A stretch of DNA of 64,000 bases from Ditylenchus dipsaci (lineage: Eukaryota > Nematoda > Chromadorea > Rhabditida > Anguinidae): the NCBI GenBank assembly GCA_004194705.1, contig SADC01001200.1, forward strand, positions 1 through 64,000, read 5' to 3'. Below the pieces are notes generated by a model. It was not told the origin of the DNA. It saw only the letters and a list, made by a program, of their open reading frames with translations, and ran no database searches. A program made the position numbers and the translations under genes. Positions 1-10,353 of this stretch are shown here, piece after piece (the stretch's first letter is position 1; each line of letters starts with the position of its first letter).

Positions 1-330
1 AATTCATCCTCAACCAATTCATCCTCGGTGAATTCATCCTCGGTGAATCATCCTCGGTGAATTCATCCTCGGTGAATTCATCCTCGGTGAATTCATCCTC
101 AACCAATTCATCCTCGGTGAATTCATCCTCGGTGAATTCATCCTCAACCAATTCATCCTCGGAATTCATCCTCGGTGAATTCATCCTCAACCAATTCATC
201 CTCGGAAATCATCCTCGGTGAATTCATCCTCAACCAATTCATCCTCGGTGAAATTCATCCTCGTGAATTCATCTCGGTGAATTCATCCTCAACCAATTCA
301 TCCTCGGTGAATTCATCCTCTTTTGTCTTG
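1..330. repeat. 15-bp minisatellite
   Basis: About twenty copies of AATTCATCCTCGGTG alternating with AATTCATCCTCAACC, with a few truncated units. The unit resembles the GACAATTCATCCCC units at a MULE-like end near 48000-48075, so this may be the minisatellite part of a transposon end whose other half lies outside the window. The open frame through it is repeat-derived, not a gene. Confidence 0.85.
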
Positions 331-546
331 ACAGGAAATATAATTGTTATAATTTTAAACTTAGGTGAAAGGGTTTGTTCACCCCAAATGGTCCCAAACC
401 ATCCGAAGCCACCCCAAACCACTCAAACCACCTTAAACACCCCGAATGGTCTCAACCATCCAAAACCAACTCAACCTCTTAAAACCAACCAGCTGAAAGT
501 GAATTTAAACGCCATAAAAATGGCTCTGAATCACACAAGTGCGGCC
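331..546. other. No gene; A/C-rich CCAAACCATCC-like stretch
   Basis: A run of short imperfect CAAACCACC/CCAAACCATCC units (about 390-500) lies between the minisatellite and the TTAA palindrome. I see no coding signal. Confidence 0.5.
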
Positions 547-550
547 TTAA

Positions 551-2636
551 CACGGGAAGCCCTGGTGCGCTCATTGCGACTACGGGTAGAACAGAATGCG
601 CTGAACACGATGGTGCGGGTCATTTTCCCTTCATATATTGACCAAGTTGGTGAAATCCGCTCCGGAACGTAACAAATTGTTCATGGTCAAATCAAGCTGG
701 ATATCTACAGGTTTTTGAGTGGTGCTCTATTATTGTCAAACTACACCCTTGGCAAATAATATACCGAAATGACTGCAAGGAATTCAGCTTTCTAATGGTA
801 TCAAACAAAAGCTGTTTTTCTTTGCAGAGTTAAGATAAATTACGGATTGTTTGTCAGAGTACAAATTTTCAAATTCTCTAGCCTAACTTTCTATGTGCCA
901 TAACTTTCTACACATTCAACTTTCCTTGGCGATTTTTTCAGCAACTTGTGGAAAAATCATTAGGCTACAAAATAAGTTAAAATTACTACAAGATTTTGTG
1001 CAAAATTTCGAAAAAACCTTGATTAGAATGATAAAATTGCAAATTTTTGTTACTGATTTTTTTAAATACTTGTTTGAATTAGCGCAATTTTTTTCCACTA
1101 ATGAGCGCTGGTGCTCTTTTGGTGACATCGAGTAGAAAAAAAGTGTGCTGAGGCAAAATGGTGCCAGTCCTTTTTGCTTCAATGTCGGATAAAGTTGGAG
1201 AAAAAGTGGTTTGGAAGGTAATACTAAGTACGTGGTCAAAATTTAGCCGAATGCACTCAGGTTTTTAAATGGTGCGACAAGATTTTTATCCTGCTCATAG
1301 GCTTATATGCTATTAAAATGACCGGCAGGAACTGCGCTTTCAACCCATTAAAAAGACATGCTCTTTTTGTTTTTGTAAAGCTGAGATAAATCACCCATTG
1401 TTTGCCATGGTAAGGATTTGTCAAATTTTAAATTTTAGTTTTATACTTGCGGTTACTTTTGTATACTCTACATCTTAGTACTGATTTTTTAGTTTTTTTT
1501 TGTAGAAAAATTAACTGGCTACAGATACACTAGAACAATTAACCGATGACAAAAAGCTTTCAAATGGATTGCAAATTGACCCGTAGTTTTAAAAAAATCA
1601 AGTAAGCAAAATTAACAAGTGTACATGTGGATTGTGGTTTTGCAGCTTTTTGAAGATTATGTAGAAATTTTTTAATTGATCTTGTAGCCAGTTAATTTTT
1701 CTACAAAAAAACTAAAAATCAGTACTAAGATGTAGAGTATACAAAAGTAACCGCAAGTATAAACTTTAAAATTTGACAAATCCTTACCATGGCAAACAAT
1801 GGGTGATTTCTCAGCTTTACAAAAAAAAGAGCATGTCTTTTTAATGGGTTGAAAGCGCAGTTCCTGCCGGTCATTTTAATAGCATATAAGCCTATGAGCA
1901 GGATAAAAATCTTGTCGCACCATTTAAAAACCTGAGTGCATTCGGCTAAATTTTGACCACGTACTTAGTATTACCTTCCAAACCACTTTTCTCCAACTTT
2001 ATCCGACATTGAAGCAAAAAGGACTGGCACCATTTTGCTCAGCACACTTTTTTTCTACTCGATGTCACCAAAAAGAGCACCAGCGCTCATTAGTGGAAAA
2101 AAATTGCGCTAATTCAAACAAGTATTTAAAAAATCAGTAACAAAAATTTGCAATTTTATCATTCTAATCAAGGTTTTTTCGAAATTTTGCACAAAATCTT
2201 GTAGTATTTTAACTTATTTTGTAGCCTAATGATTTTTCCACAAGTTGCTGAAAAAATCGCCAAGGAAAGTTGAATGTGTAGAAAGTTATGGCACATAGAA
2301 AGTTAGGCTAGAGAATTTTGAAAATTTGTACTCTGACAAACAATCCGTAATTTATCTTAACTCTGCAAAAGAAAAACAGCTTTTGTTTGATACCATTAGA
2401 AAGCTGAATTCCTTGCAGTCATTTCGGTATATTATTTGCCAAGGTGTAGTTTGACAATAATAGAGCTCAAAAACCTGTAGATATCCAGCTTGATTTTGAC
2501 CATGAACAATTTGTTACGTTCCGGAGCGGATTTCACCAACTTGGTCAATATATGAAGGGAAAATGACCCGCACCATCGTGTTCAGCGCATTCTGTTCTAC
2601 CCGTAGTCGCAATTGAGCGCACCAGGGCTTCCCGTG
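551..2636. mobile_element. 2.1-kb near-perfect palindrome flanked by TTAA
   Basis: Arms of about 985 bp (551-1537 and about 1655-2636) are reverse complements with few mismatches around a loop of about 120 bp. Both ends read TTAA then CACGGGAAGCCC, i.e. a TTAA target duplication (547-550 and 2637-2640). The open frames inside are mirrored and look non-coding. TTAA duplication is typical of piggyBac-type insertion, but the tips differ from the AGGGGCATGC family elsewhere in the window, so the superfamily is inferred only from the TSD. Confidence 0.85.
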
Positions 2637-2640
2637 TTAA

Positions 2641-3213
2641 TCACTAAAAACCGATTTTAGCATACCAAAAATTTATGCTGAAGATTGTTTGATAATACCA
2701 AATAATACCAACCACTCAATTTACGAACATTCCGGCGAACATTTTGAGGGATGTTTTAACCTACCGCCAATAAATAAATGTCTTATTATTTTGGCTGAAT
2801 GTCCTTATTTGTCCTTATTTTGGGCAGGAGCAACCTGTGTCAAATCACATTGTGCCACCGCAAATTGTGCCAATTCAAATTGTACCAAAATAAAATAAAA
2901 GACCTTATATACAAAACTTATATACCATTCGATAGAGAATCGAAAATGCTTATTTGACATAAAGATCCTTTTCTGCGTCAATGTCGATTTTGGGGGTGAG
3001 AAATGCGTTTGAAAGTTGTGTAAAATTGTTCAGGATATATATCTGATAATGCTACTAATGAATGAAAAAAAGTTCCGTTATAGTGTATACATGATGTACA
3101 GATTTCCTCGCATACTAGAACGAATACATAAATTTTTTTTGAATGTTTCCGCGGAGGCGGATTACTATTTATGAAAATTATTAGAATTCTCCAAGAAAAC
3201 AATTTTCAATGAC
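2641..3213. other. No recognised feature
   Basis: Contains a short tandem of CAAATTGTGCCAATT-like units (2840-2890). No gene or paired inverted repeat seen. Confidence 0.4.
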
Positions 3214-3221
3214 ATCGCCAC

Positions 3222-3415
3222 CAGTGTTGTAAATCTTAGAATTGCGGCACCAGCTCACGGCACGGACCCTGAAAAATTCGGCACTACCTCACCCCACTGA
3301 CCCTGAAATTTCATCACCGGCTCCGGCTCACGGCACCGACTTCAAAAATTCCGGCACTAGCACCAGTGCGGTGCCGTGAGCTGCCAGTGCCGCACTGGTG
3401 TCACTAATAACACTG
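3222..3415. mobile_element. hAT-type MITE (CAGTGTTGT tips)
   Basis: 194 bp beginning CAGTGTTGTAAA and ending TAATAACACTG, with inner GGCACTGGTGCCGG-like palindromic units. Flanks ATCGCCAC (3214-3221) and ATCGCCAA (3416-3423) match at 7 of 8 positions, as expected of an 8-bp hAT TSD. A related GGCACCAGTGCCGG-rich stretch lies at about 13765-13880, inside the 2.8-kb TTAA element. Confidence 0.75.
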
Positions 3416-3426
3416 ATCGCCAAATA

Positions 3427-3623
3427 CCGTATTTCTTCTACTAGTAGCCCACCCTCTAATAGTAGCACCACTAGGAGGGGGTTAAAAAATAGTAGCCCCT
3501 GAAAATCGTCCAATTTAGGCCGATTTTGCTCCCGTCTAATAGTAGCCCTTCCTCTAATAGTGACCCCCTAAGAAAGGAGGTCGAAAAATAGTAGCCCATG
3601 GGCTGCTTTCAGAGGAAATACGG
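3427..3623. mobile_element. TA-flanked MITE of the CCGTATTTC family
   Basis: Starts CCGTATTTCTTCTA and ends AGAGGAAATACGG with TA on both sides. The interior repeats the phrase TCTAATAGTAGCCC. Other members: 23325-23575, 48248-48497, 49227-49434 and, degenerate, 56736-56951. Confidence 0.85.
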
Positions 3624-3626
3624 TAC

Positions 3627-4096
3627 AGGGCAGTTTGTAAAAAACTATAAAAACTCAGAAATGAGTTACACTCTCGCTAACACGCTACTTTTGATAACCC
3701 TTCACCCTGAGCGTGATTTAGTTTGCTGACTACATAAATAAAGAAACCCCCACCCTACTAAGCCGACACCGTTGAAAAATTGCAGGAATTTCAAGGACAG
3801 AAAAGAACTGGCCAATGATTTTAAAGTGGGAAAAAGTATCTGACATAGCTGGCGTACGAACATGAGAAAGTGCACTTGACTGCAATCATGAAAGCTACAA
3901 CAGGGACTTAATGACAACTCAATCAAAAAGCAAAGATTTCAAAGGGTATTTTATTGGCAAAGTGATACTCATCAAGTCTCTTCAACAAAAACGTAACAAT
4001 GACATCATAATTTTCAACAAATTCTTTCTTCCAATTACTGACAACCTAAATTAGAAAAGTGATCAAATAATAAGATTCCTAAAACTGACTTACTCG
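3627..4096. other. No recognised feature; 3' flank of the - strand gene at 4097
   Basis: AT-rich sequence with no paired inverted repeat or coherent coding frame that I can see. Confidence 0.4.
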
Positions 4097-4451
4097 TCAT
4101 GGCTTGAAAACTAATCCGCAGATAACACCCAACAGCACAACGATGATGCATAAATATACCACATGTACCGATTTCAAATGCAATGTAGCCGTGCGCACTT
4201 CTTTTTTAAGCTCGGCCTGTAAAGGAGAGAGTAGAGTGAAATAAGTCACAAGACTTTTGACAATTTTTTTTAACCACCAAAAAACATCACATAACAAACC
4301 CCACTATTTCTCGTTCAAGCTCTAGAGCAGGAGTGGTAAGTTGGGAGAATGTGTTGGAGACAGTGAGTTTATTGACACATTGTCCATACTGTAGAAATTG
4401 GAATATTTCGTTCACTGTCTCAACTGGCAGCAAAGATTTGGGAGGATCAAT
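4097..4451 (-). CDS. Last two exons of a tail-anchored membrane protein, unrecognised
   Basis: Exon 4305-4451 (49 codons, acceptor GTGAG) reads from IDPPKSLLPVETV to LELEREI. Exon 4097-4216 (acceptor TTTACAG) continues AELKKEVRTATLHLKS, then a hydrophobic segment around VVYLCIIVVLLGVICG, ending FKP-stop. The phases agree (0/0) and the intron is 88 nt. A heptad-like region before a C-terminal membrane anchor is the architecture of SNARE-like or other tail-anchored proteins, but no family motif is decisive and I do not name it. The donor reads GTGGGG, which is weak. Upstream exons were not found, so the gene is partial. Confidence 0.6.
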
Positions 4452-4505
4452 CTCACAATCAATTTAATTTTTTGACGCATTTTTTTATTGGCGATTAACA
4501 AATAA

Positions 4506-4787
4506 TCAATGGCAATGCTTGTCCACAACAAAATGGTCGAAACAGATATACTGATCACAATAGGAGCAACAAATGAAGCTTATGTTTGCACAATTTGGTT
4601 CCCAACAATTTCGTGACAAATTTGGAGGAAAGCAAACTTCAATTAGTGTGAGGAATCGTACTTGGCCATCAATGTAACCACAAGTGCGCCATGAATACTG
4701 CAGAAAGTCACGGAATATTGGATTGCGAAATTGGCAGTAATGGACATAATGGACATAAAATTTGCAACCGAGAAGGCCATGAGAATA
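4506..4787 (-). CDS. Cys/His-rich C-terminal ORF, possible zinc-binding domain
   Basis: An open frame of about 93 residues after an in-frame stop, with no ATG of its own, so probably the end of a longer or spliced protein. It contains WRTCGYIDGQ, then ECF-like CFPPNL, NCWEPNC, CCSYCDQYICFDHF and DKHCH at the end. The paired cysteines and terminal histidines look like a metal-binding module. Cys-rich C-termini occur in piggyBac-type transposases, which would suit a region full of TTAA elements, but spacing alone does not prove that. It lies just upstream of the tail-anchored exons on the same strand and could also belong to that gene. Confidence 0.45.
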   Translation of the reverse strand, partial: YSHGLLGCKFYVHYVHYCQFRNPIFRDFLQYSWRTCGYIDGQVRFLTLIEVCFPPNLSRNCWEPNCANISFICCSYCDQYICFDHFVVDKHCH

Positions 4788-5056
4788 TCAGCAACGAAAC
4801 ACTTAAAATTACAAAAAAAGTTATGCGATAACGAAAATTACAATTAAAAATGTGTAAGGAGAGGGGGATTTGCGAAATCCCGTCGAGACCCGTTGGCGCA
4901 ATAGTTACCAGTAGAATGACAATAAGACCCGAGAATGCCTATTTAAACCCGTTTTGTCTCATACCGAATGAGTTGTCGGCCTAGGGTTTGAAATCATTAT
5001 TTCCCGTTCCTCGGTGAATCAAAATTGTGATTAAAATCTTGAGCTTTCAATTTAAA

Positions 5057-5281
5057 ATGTGTGAAGCAATTTTTGGGAAAACCAGTTCGGGTGAAACTGT
5101 GGTGGACGTAGTCCGACTCTGTGAGCAACTACCCGGCATGGGAGTGACCGCTCTAAAGGTTGTGGCTGAACGCCTGGTGGAAATTCAGACTGTCCTCGAT
5201 GGAGGTGCACCCGTTGTATACCTATATAGACCGGTTGTTAAGAGCCTAGTCCAGACCGTAGATAATATTGGAAGAAGGTGA
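5057..5281 (+). CDS. Unrecognised 74-aa ORF with protein-like codon use
   Basis: Starts ATG (MCEAIFGKTSSGETVVDVV) and ends NIGRR-stop. It is more GC-rich than its surroundings and rich in V, L and E. A TATTTAAA-like element lies at about 4938, and a stop-free stretch continues in both other forward frames from about 5268 to 5630, so the true product may continue by splicing or after a lost or extra base. The donor-like AAGGTGAAG at the end of this frame supports continuation. No family recognised. Confidence 0.45.
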   Translation: MCEAIFGKTSSGETVVDVVRLCEQLPGMGVTALKVVAERLVEIQTVLDGGAPVVYLYRPVVKSLVQTVDNIGRR

Positions 5282-5742
5282 AGACCGAGATTACCAGTAC
5301 CGTATTGAATTTGGACCAGTTTGGGTCGTGTACCGAGTCAAGCGTTGGGAACATGGAAGTTCGACTCGAGGCAATCGTTTGCGGTGGTTGTTTTGCTTCA
5401 GGTACCGACCAGTCTCCGAAGTCCGCATGCAGCGTGAAGACGAACAGCTGGATCCCCGCACCTCATGGAGTAGGTCTACCGGCTCAGCAAATGGAATGGC
5501 CCAGCAGCACGCTCCCCAAACAAACTGCGCATGGCCTGGAACCGGATGGAGGGAAGACGAGCAGCGACCAGCCCGGCTACAAAGAACCGAAGAAGGAAAA
5601 GAATCTAAGTGTAGAATCTCATTGTTGTAACGATATTATCTTTGTACCTGGTTTTGGGTTCGGCAATAAAAACACTGTTACGTTTCCCCCATCCGGTGCG
5701 GAGTTATTAAAAACCTTACTAATGCGTCAAAAATTAAATTGA
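5282..5742 (+). other. Two overlapping open frames continuing the 5057 ORF
   Basis: Frame A (from 5268) opens EEGEDRDYQYRIEFG; frame B (from 5278) opens VKTEITSTVLNLDQFG. Both stay open for over 340 nt with protein-like composition. At most one is likely to be expressed. I cannot choose between them from sequence alone. Confidence 0.35.
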
Positions 5743-5815
5743 TTATGAGATTGAGTTTTGTTGATAGTTGTCCAAAATTATTTGAGTCAGCGAAAAAAAT
5801 ATGAAAAAAGGAATG

Positions 5816-5887
5816 ATTCGAGTGGGAGTCGAACCTGCGACATGAAAAAAGAGCGTTCGCAACGACCCCACTGCGCCATACTGACAT
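5816..5887 (-). repeat. tRNA-derived sequence (A and B boxes), degenerate
   Basis: On the minus strand TGGCGCAGTGG (A-box-like, 5868-5878) is followed about 33 nt later by GGTTCGACTCC (B-box-like, 5825-5835), the spacing of a tRNA gene. The acceptor and T-stem do not pair well, so this is a tRNA pseudogene or the head of a SINE rather than a working tRNA. Confidence 0.55.
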
Positions 5888-6078
5888 GTTTATTACTGCC
5901 ATTTATTGTTGGTATATTCCAGCTGATCAATTTTACAACTTTAAAAGTGGAATATCTCGGCCTAGACTGCTCGATAGGAAATTTTGATTGCAAGATGATA
6001 ACAAGCTCAGTTAGGGCTATCTTTTGGTATATAAGGTTTTTTGATAGCGCACGGGATGGTCGTGCCTTTCCCGTGTAA

Positions 6079-6356
6079 GTCTCTGATTCAATTTTTTAAA
6101 AAATACACAAATCATCAGTGAAACCCACCTAATGTAGATTTGTTTTTGGATTTTCTGTCGTGTTTTCTAGATGGTTGTCAACAGAGTCAAAATTCGTAGA
6201 AATTGATCCAAATTTTGACTAAATTTTTTGCGACAATTTGTGACAGGCCTGAGTTCAAATCCAATGAGTTAATTCGGATGCTTCAACTGAAGAAGTTAGC
6301 CAGAAAACTTGCCATTTATGCGAAATTTTAGCAGAATATGGTCTATTAAGAGATCC
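6079..6356. other. No recognised feature
   Basis: AT-rich; no coherent ORF or inverted-repeat pair seen. Confidence 0.4.
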
Positions 6357-6672
6357 TTACGCAATAGGTCCATTAATTTCATCTGGTTCGGCCTTGAAGT
6401 GAAGACCAAATGATAAAGTGTTGGAGCGAGGCAATGTCCGTGGTGGTTCTATCAAATCAGGTTGAGCGAAGTACATGACGCATTCGTCATCCAACACAAC
6501 TGTTTTACTTTTGCCTGCTTTATTAAATGGTACGAGACCAAGAAGAAAGTTGTATAACTTTTTAGTATGATAAAAATCCTACAATTATCTCATGCGTCTC
6601 AAAATGAGTCAGCATGAGTGGATGGTCATCGAGATACAGAATGACCGAATAAAGCCAACGGGACAAAAACAT
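6357..6672 (-). CDS. Unrecognised conserved-looking ORF with one apparent frameshift
   Basis: From an ATG at 6672 the minus strand reads MFLSRWLYSVILYLDDHP then LMLTHFETHEIIVGF. After a run of five T's the reading moves to another frame and continues LYNFLLGLVPFNKAGKSK, DDECVMYFAQPDLIEPP and NTLSFGLHFKAEPDE, ending GPIA-stop. The protein-like sequence on both sides of the homopolymer suggests one surplus T (assembly error or real lesion). The ATG lies directly beside a pogo-like fragment (6681), which may have replaced the 5' part. Family not recognised. Confidence 0.5.
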
Positions 6673-6680
6673 GCCACAAC

Positions 6681-6765
6681 AGTCGACTCTCGATATATCA
6701 CACTCTGGGGACCGGGCAAAAGTGTGCTTATATCGAGAGTGTGCTTATATCGAGAGTGATCTTTT
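6681..6765. mobile_element. pogo-like MITE fragment
   Basis: Begins ACAGTCGACTCTCGATATA and then twice repeats TGTGCTTATATCGAGAGTG. This is the CAGTCGA-CTCGATATA style of terminal repeat seen in several other elements here (11544, 36321, 51346, 56986, 63894). No second end was found. Confidence 0.5.
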
Positions 6766-7053
6766 TTTTGAAAGAGAATGACCAAAAAGTATCGAGAAAA
6801 ATCAGATCATATCGAAGATTTATTTCAAACACACAACAACCGACAAACGCGCCAAATTTCTTGGTCATAAAGTTAAAAAAAAACACCTCCATATATTGAC
6901 ACAACTAACCAGTAAGAAGAACGAAAGAAAGCTTATAATCAAGAGACAACTACGGAGGTATAGGAGAAACAACTTGAATGAAATTTAGCTGCTGTTGGCC
7001 TCTGTCTCACTATCAAGTGTTTTTTTATCTATAGTTCGATAAAGAGATAGCAG

Positions 7054-7188
7054 TGGAAATTATATGATTTAGACTGGGATGCTGAAGCATCAGATTATCA
7101 GCATTACTTAGCTAGTAAAGCGTTGCCTACTCTTCAACATACAGATGGAGTTGCTGACCGTAGGGATCAGGATGGCATCCAACAATAA
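7054..7188 (+). CDS. Putative terminal exon, product unrecognised
   Basis: After an acceptor GATAGCAG the frame reads WKLYDLDWDAEASDYQHYL and ends GIQQ-stop (44 residues), acidic and protein-like. The upstream exon was not identified. It may belong to the same lost locus as neighbouring fragments. Confidence 0.35.
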   Translation, partial: WKLYDLDWDAEASDYQHYLASKALPTLQHTDGVADRRDQDGIQQ

Positions 7189-7347
7189 CACTGGTCTGCG
7201 TTAAATGTGATGAAAATAAGATATGTGATGTATAATATAAAATATAATAAATGTAAAAAAGAAGCAATAGTGATAGTTTTTAAAAATTATAAAAAGAGCT
7301 TATTTTTCAAGGTCTAGTACTCGACCTAATTTAGATAGGTCAATATA

Positions 7348-7975
7348 CAGGGTGGGCCAATTTTTGACTGTTTATCTATCACTTTCATAGCTTCATACAC
7401 TTTCATCGAAAATAATTCTGAAGCACATTTTTATTCGTAACAAATCATAACATCCAAAACAACACAATGACAAATACTCAATTAACATTTGCAAAAGTTT
7501 GCTCCACACTTCTGCCACCAACTGCAATGCACCGGTTGAGACGCTGTTCATAGGCTTGATCTGATCGGTCAATCATCGGTCAACTTAGATTAGTTCAAGC
7601 CTATGAACAGCGTCTCAACCGGTGCATTGCAGTTGGTGGCAGAAGTGTGGAGCAAACTTTTGCAAATGTTAATTGAGTATTTGTCATTGTGTTGTTTTGG
7701 ATGTTATGATTTGTTACGAATAAAAATGTGCTTGAGAATTTTTTTCGATGAAAGTGTATGAAGCTATGAAAGTGATAGATAAACAGTCAAAAATCGATGC
7801 TTTCACAAAAAACAGCCATATGTCGGTGATTTTTAATGACATCGACGCGTTCTTTTCTTTTAAACGAAATGGCAAACAAAGGTCTTTCGAATAAATGGTC
7901 AGTCGAAAAAAAAAGACCGTAAATTTCAAAAGTTATGGCCAAATCAAATGTGTTGCAAATAATTGGCCCACCCTG
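7348..7975. mobile_element. Tc1/mariner-type element, inverted duplication of its 3' end
   Basis: Ends CAGGGTGGGCCAAT and ATTGGCCCACCCTG, flanked by TA. About 240 bp at the left (7348-7590) is repeated in inverse orientation (7590-7800). The + copy encodes AYEQRLNRCIAVGGRSVEQ, similar to the last residues of IS630/Tc1/mariner transposases, and the far end reads on the minus strand KRKERVDVIKNHRHM, like an N-terminal helix-turn-helix. So it is an internally deleted mariner whose 3' end was copied back-to-back. Confidence 0.75.
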
Positions 7976-7977
7976 TA

Positions 7978-8455
7978 TATCTAACATATGTCAATAAGTG
8001 TAAAATTTTAAGTCAGTATAAAAAGGTCTACAGGCTCGTACTAGGCATGACAAACAGTAGTGTTCTATAACAACAGCATCTTGTTTTCTTATAGGCAGAC
8101 ATTTCATTGCATGAAAAAGCAACGTTTAGTGAATTTCAAACATGATGTTTCAAATGTATACCTTTTTTTGTTTTTTTTTAGTTTGAAACACATATCTGAG
8201 ACCGCTTCGAAAAAAGCTGGCCTACTTTATGCCAGAAGCTTTGCGTATTTGACTCAGAAATGCGAGGAGGTATTGAAAATTCACCAACAACGCAAAATGA
8301 GATTATATATTGACGGCAACCGGACAAAATCAGATTTTTGACCGACATTGGTTAGTTACGTAAAAAAATGCTGTGCTACTGCTTTCTACAATGCACCACG
8401 ATGACAGTGTAGCATGTGATCAAACTGCTGATTATAGAGTTTTACAATCAGACTA
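7978..8455. other. No recognised feature
   Basis: AT-rich DNA. The open frame at 8060-8341 has no recognisable motif and I do not support it as a gene. Confidence 0.35.
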
Positions 8456-8996
8456 AAGGAGGAGTTGACTACTTGGCTTGAGTTCAGAATCCCCCCACGG
8501 GGAGTGATCAGGTGGAAGAGATAACATCAAATTCGTGTTTCTCGACCCGGATTTCATGGAATCATGTCTAAGCTAAGTGATGCGCGCACGCACTTATTTT
8601 AGACATGATTCCGAGAAGCACTCTTGATCATGAAATGCACTTAGAGTCTCTTTTTGCCACGACCCATGTTTAAAAACATGGTAAGACAGTCGAAATATGC
8701 AAAAATTCATTTTTTTTACGTTTCGCCGTGAAAGTGGCCCCTTTTATTCCCTTCCCTTCCAATACAGCCCTTATTTCCTTTTAAAATTCAGAAGGCCCCA
8801 ATTTGAATTTCAAATTTTGTCTAAATTTTGACTAAAAAAACCATGATACCACTTGTGGATCGAAAAATTTTTTTGCTCAGAACTAAAAAAACAGTCGGCT
8901 TTCTCAGGAAATCGGGGTCGAGAAACACGAATATGATATTATCTACTCCATCTGATTACTCCCGTGGGGGGGGGGGATTCGAAACTGCAACCGACT
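8456..8996. mobile_element. Degenerate foldback element related to the 15.2-kb insert
   Basis: 8461-8545 is the approximate reverse complement of 8912-8990 (shared TTCGTGTTTCTCGACC and a C/G homopolymer). The interior TTGATCA...CTTAGAG...CCATGTT...GGTAAGACAGTC matches in inverse orientation the centre of the element at 15236-16209, so both descend from one family. A small hairpin (8555-8620, ATCATGTCTAAG/CTTAGACATGAT style) sits inside. No coding region. Confidence 0.6.
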
Positions 8997-9059
8997 TCTT
9001 TAACACTGCTAAAACTCTAAATTAATTTTTTTCATTCAGATCAGTCATACAGAGATAAA

Positions 9060-9343
9060 ATTTTGTTATATGCGTGTCAATAAATCTTTTGAGCATCAAA
9101 AACATTAGTCTTGTGCTGTTGACCTCTTAGTACCCGAATCAGTGAAAATCGACAAAATTGAAATTTTTCAAGAACTTTGTTTTGCGGAAATAGCCAGTGC
9201 ACACTACGTACAAGCGCTATAACTTTTCTATCAATCAAGTTTTGTTATTTGCATGTCAATAAATCTTTTGAGCATCAAAACTTTAGTCTTGTGCTGTTGA
9301 CCTCTTAGTACCTGAATCAGTGAAAATCGACAAAATTGAAATT
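9060..9343 (+). repeat. Direct duplication of about 105 bp
   Basis: 9060-9170 and 9240-9343 share TGTCAATAAATCTTTTGAGC and the following 80 bp with few differences, offset by about 180 bp. The second copy ends exactly where the left arm of the giant inverted repeat starts. Confidence 0.8.
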
Positions 9344-9698
9344 TTGCGATGTCAGACAAACTTATGCAGAATTAAAAGTTGGATTAGCATCATGAATATC
9401 AGAAATTCAAAATTTATTTAGAAAATGCACTAAAAATTGAAATGAAAAAGGGGAAAACCCATCAAAAAAGGTTGATTAGTGTCATATTTCATTTCAATTT
9501 TTACTGTATTTTTTGAATGAATTTTGAAGTTGTGATATTGATGATGCTAATCCAACTTTTAATTCTACACAAGTTTGTCTGAAATCGCAACACCGATCTG
9601 TCTATAAAATATAGCTGTAGGACCATATTAGAAAAAAACGAAACTTGGAAAAATCCTTTCATGTCGAGACTATCTCCTTAAAAAGTTTCACCCTACCT
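9340..9698. mobile_element. Truncated TTAA element (partner of 31053-31515)
   Basis: Retains one end (CACCCTACCT then TTAA at 9699-9702) and the inner palindrome with AGTTGGATTAGCATCA. The other end is missing because the inverted duplication begins here. Confidence 0.8.
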
Positions 9699-9710
9699 TT
9701 AATGCATTAA

Positions 9711-9941
9711 AGGGCATACCAGCGGGTTACACTGCAATTAAGGCGGGGAGCACCAATTTTTTTCTTTCTTGACTATTTTCCATAAACATTCTACCTGATC
9801 CAACAAAAGTTTTCTGCCTGCTCTTTAAAAGTAGGATAACGTCATAAATATAAGATCTCAAATGAAAAAAGTGAAAACAATTGAAATTTTTGAAAAATTA
9901 CTGGTTCCGCCTTTATTTGCAGTGTAACGCTGGTATACCCT
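9711..9941. mobile_element. TTAA MITE
   Basis: Starts AGGGCATACCAGCG and ends CGCTGGTATACCCT, flanked by TTAA (9707-9710, 9942-9945). Inside each end is a GGCGGGG/GGCGGAA box. Its core ACTTTTAAAGAGCAGGCAG is also found in the MITE at 26580. Counterpart at 30809-31040. Confidence 0.85.
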
Positions 9942-9945
9942 TTAA

Positions 9946-10353
9946 AGGCGATTTTTTGTAATTTTGGACCAGGTGTAAGGAAATTTTGTTACCTCGATTT
10001 CTGACCCCTATTTTATTTATGTCTATCGTGTAAAGAAAATTGGTTCAGGCGGGTTTTTACGAGGCGGGGTGTTGAGAATTTTTTTACAGAATGAAAGTGC
10101 TATTCTTCCCGCATCGAACGACATATCATGTTGTATGCATACTCTCAACAATTGCTGTAAAATAATAAAAAAAAAGATTGAATTTCGCCAGTCTGTCCTT
10201 AGCAGCGAGCAGTAACCCCTGAAAAATTGACTTTTTCCGACACTTAATCAGTAAAACCCGCCTAGAACAACCTCTTCTACACGATAGGCATAAATAAAAT
10301 AGGGTTCAGAAATCGAGGTAAAAAGTGTGGTTCGAAATTACAAAAAATTACTT
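9946..10353. mobile_element. TTAA MITE abutting the previous one
   Basis: Palindromic, with arms sharing TTTGTAATTT and the ATTTCTGA-ACCC-TATTTTATTTATG block, and GGCGGG boxes near 10050 and 10250. It shares the TTAA at 9942-9945 with its neighbour and ends at TTAA 10354-10357. Counterpart at 30409-30804. Confidence 0.8.
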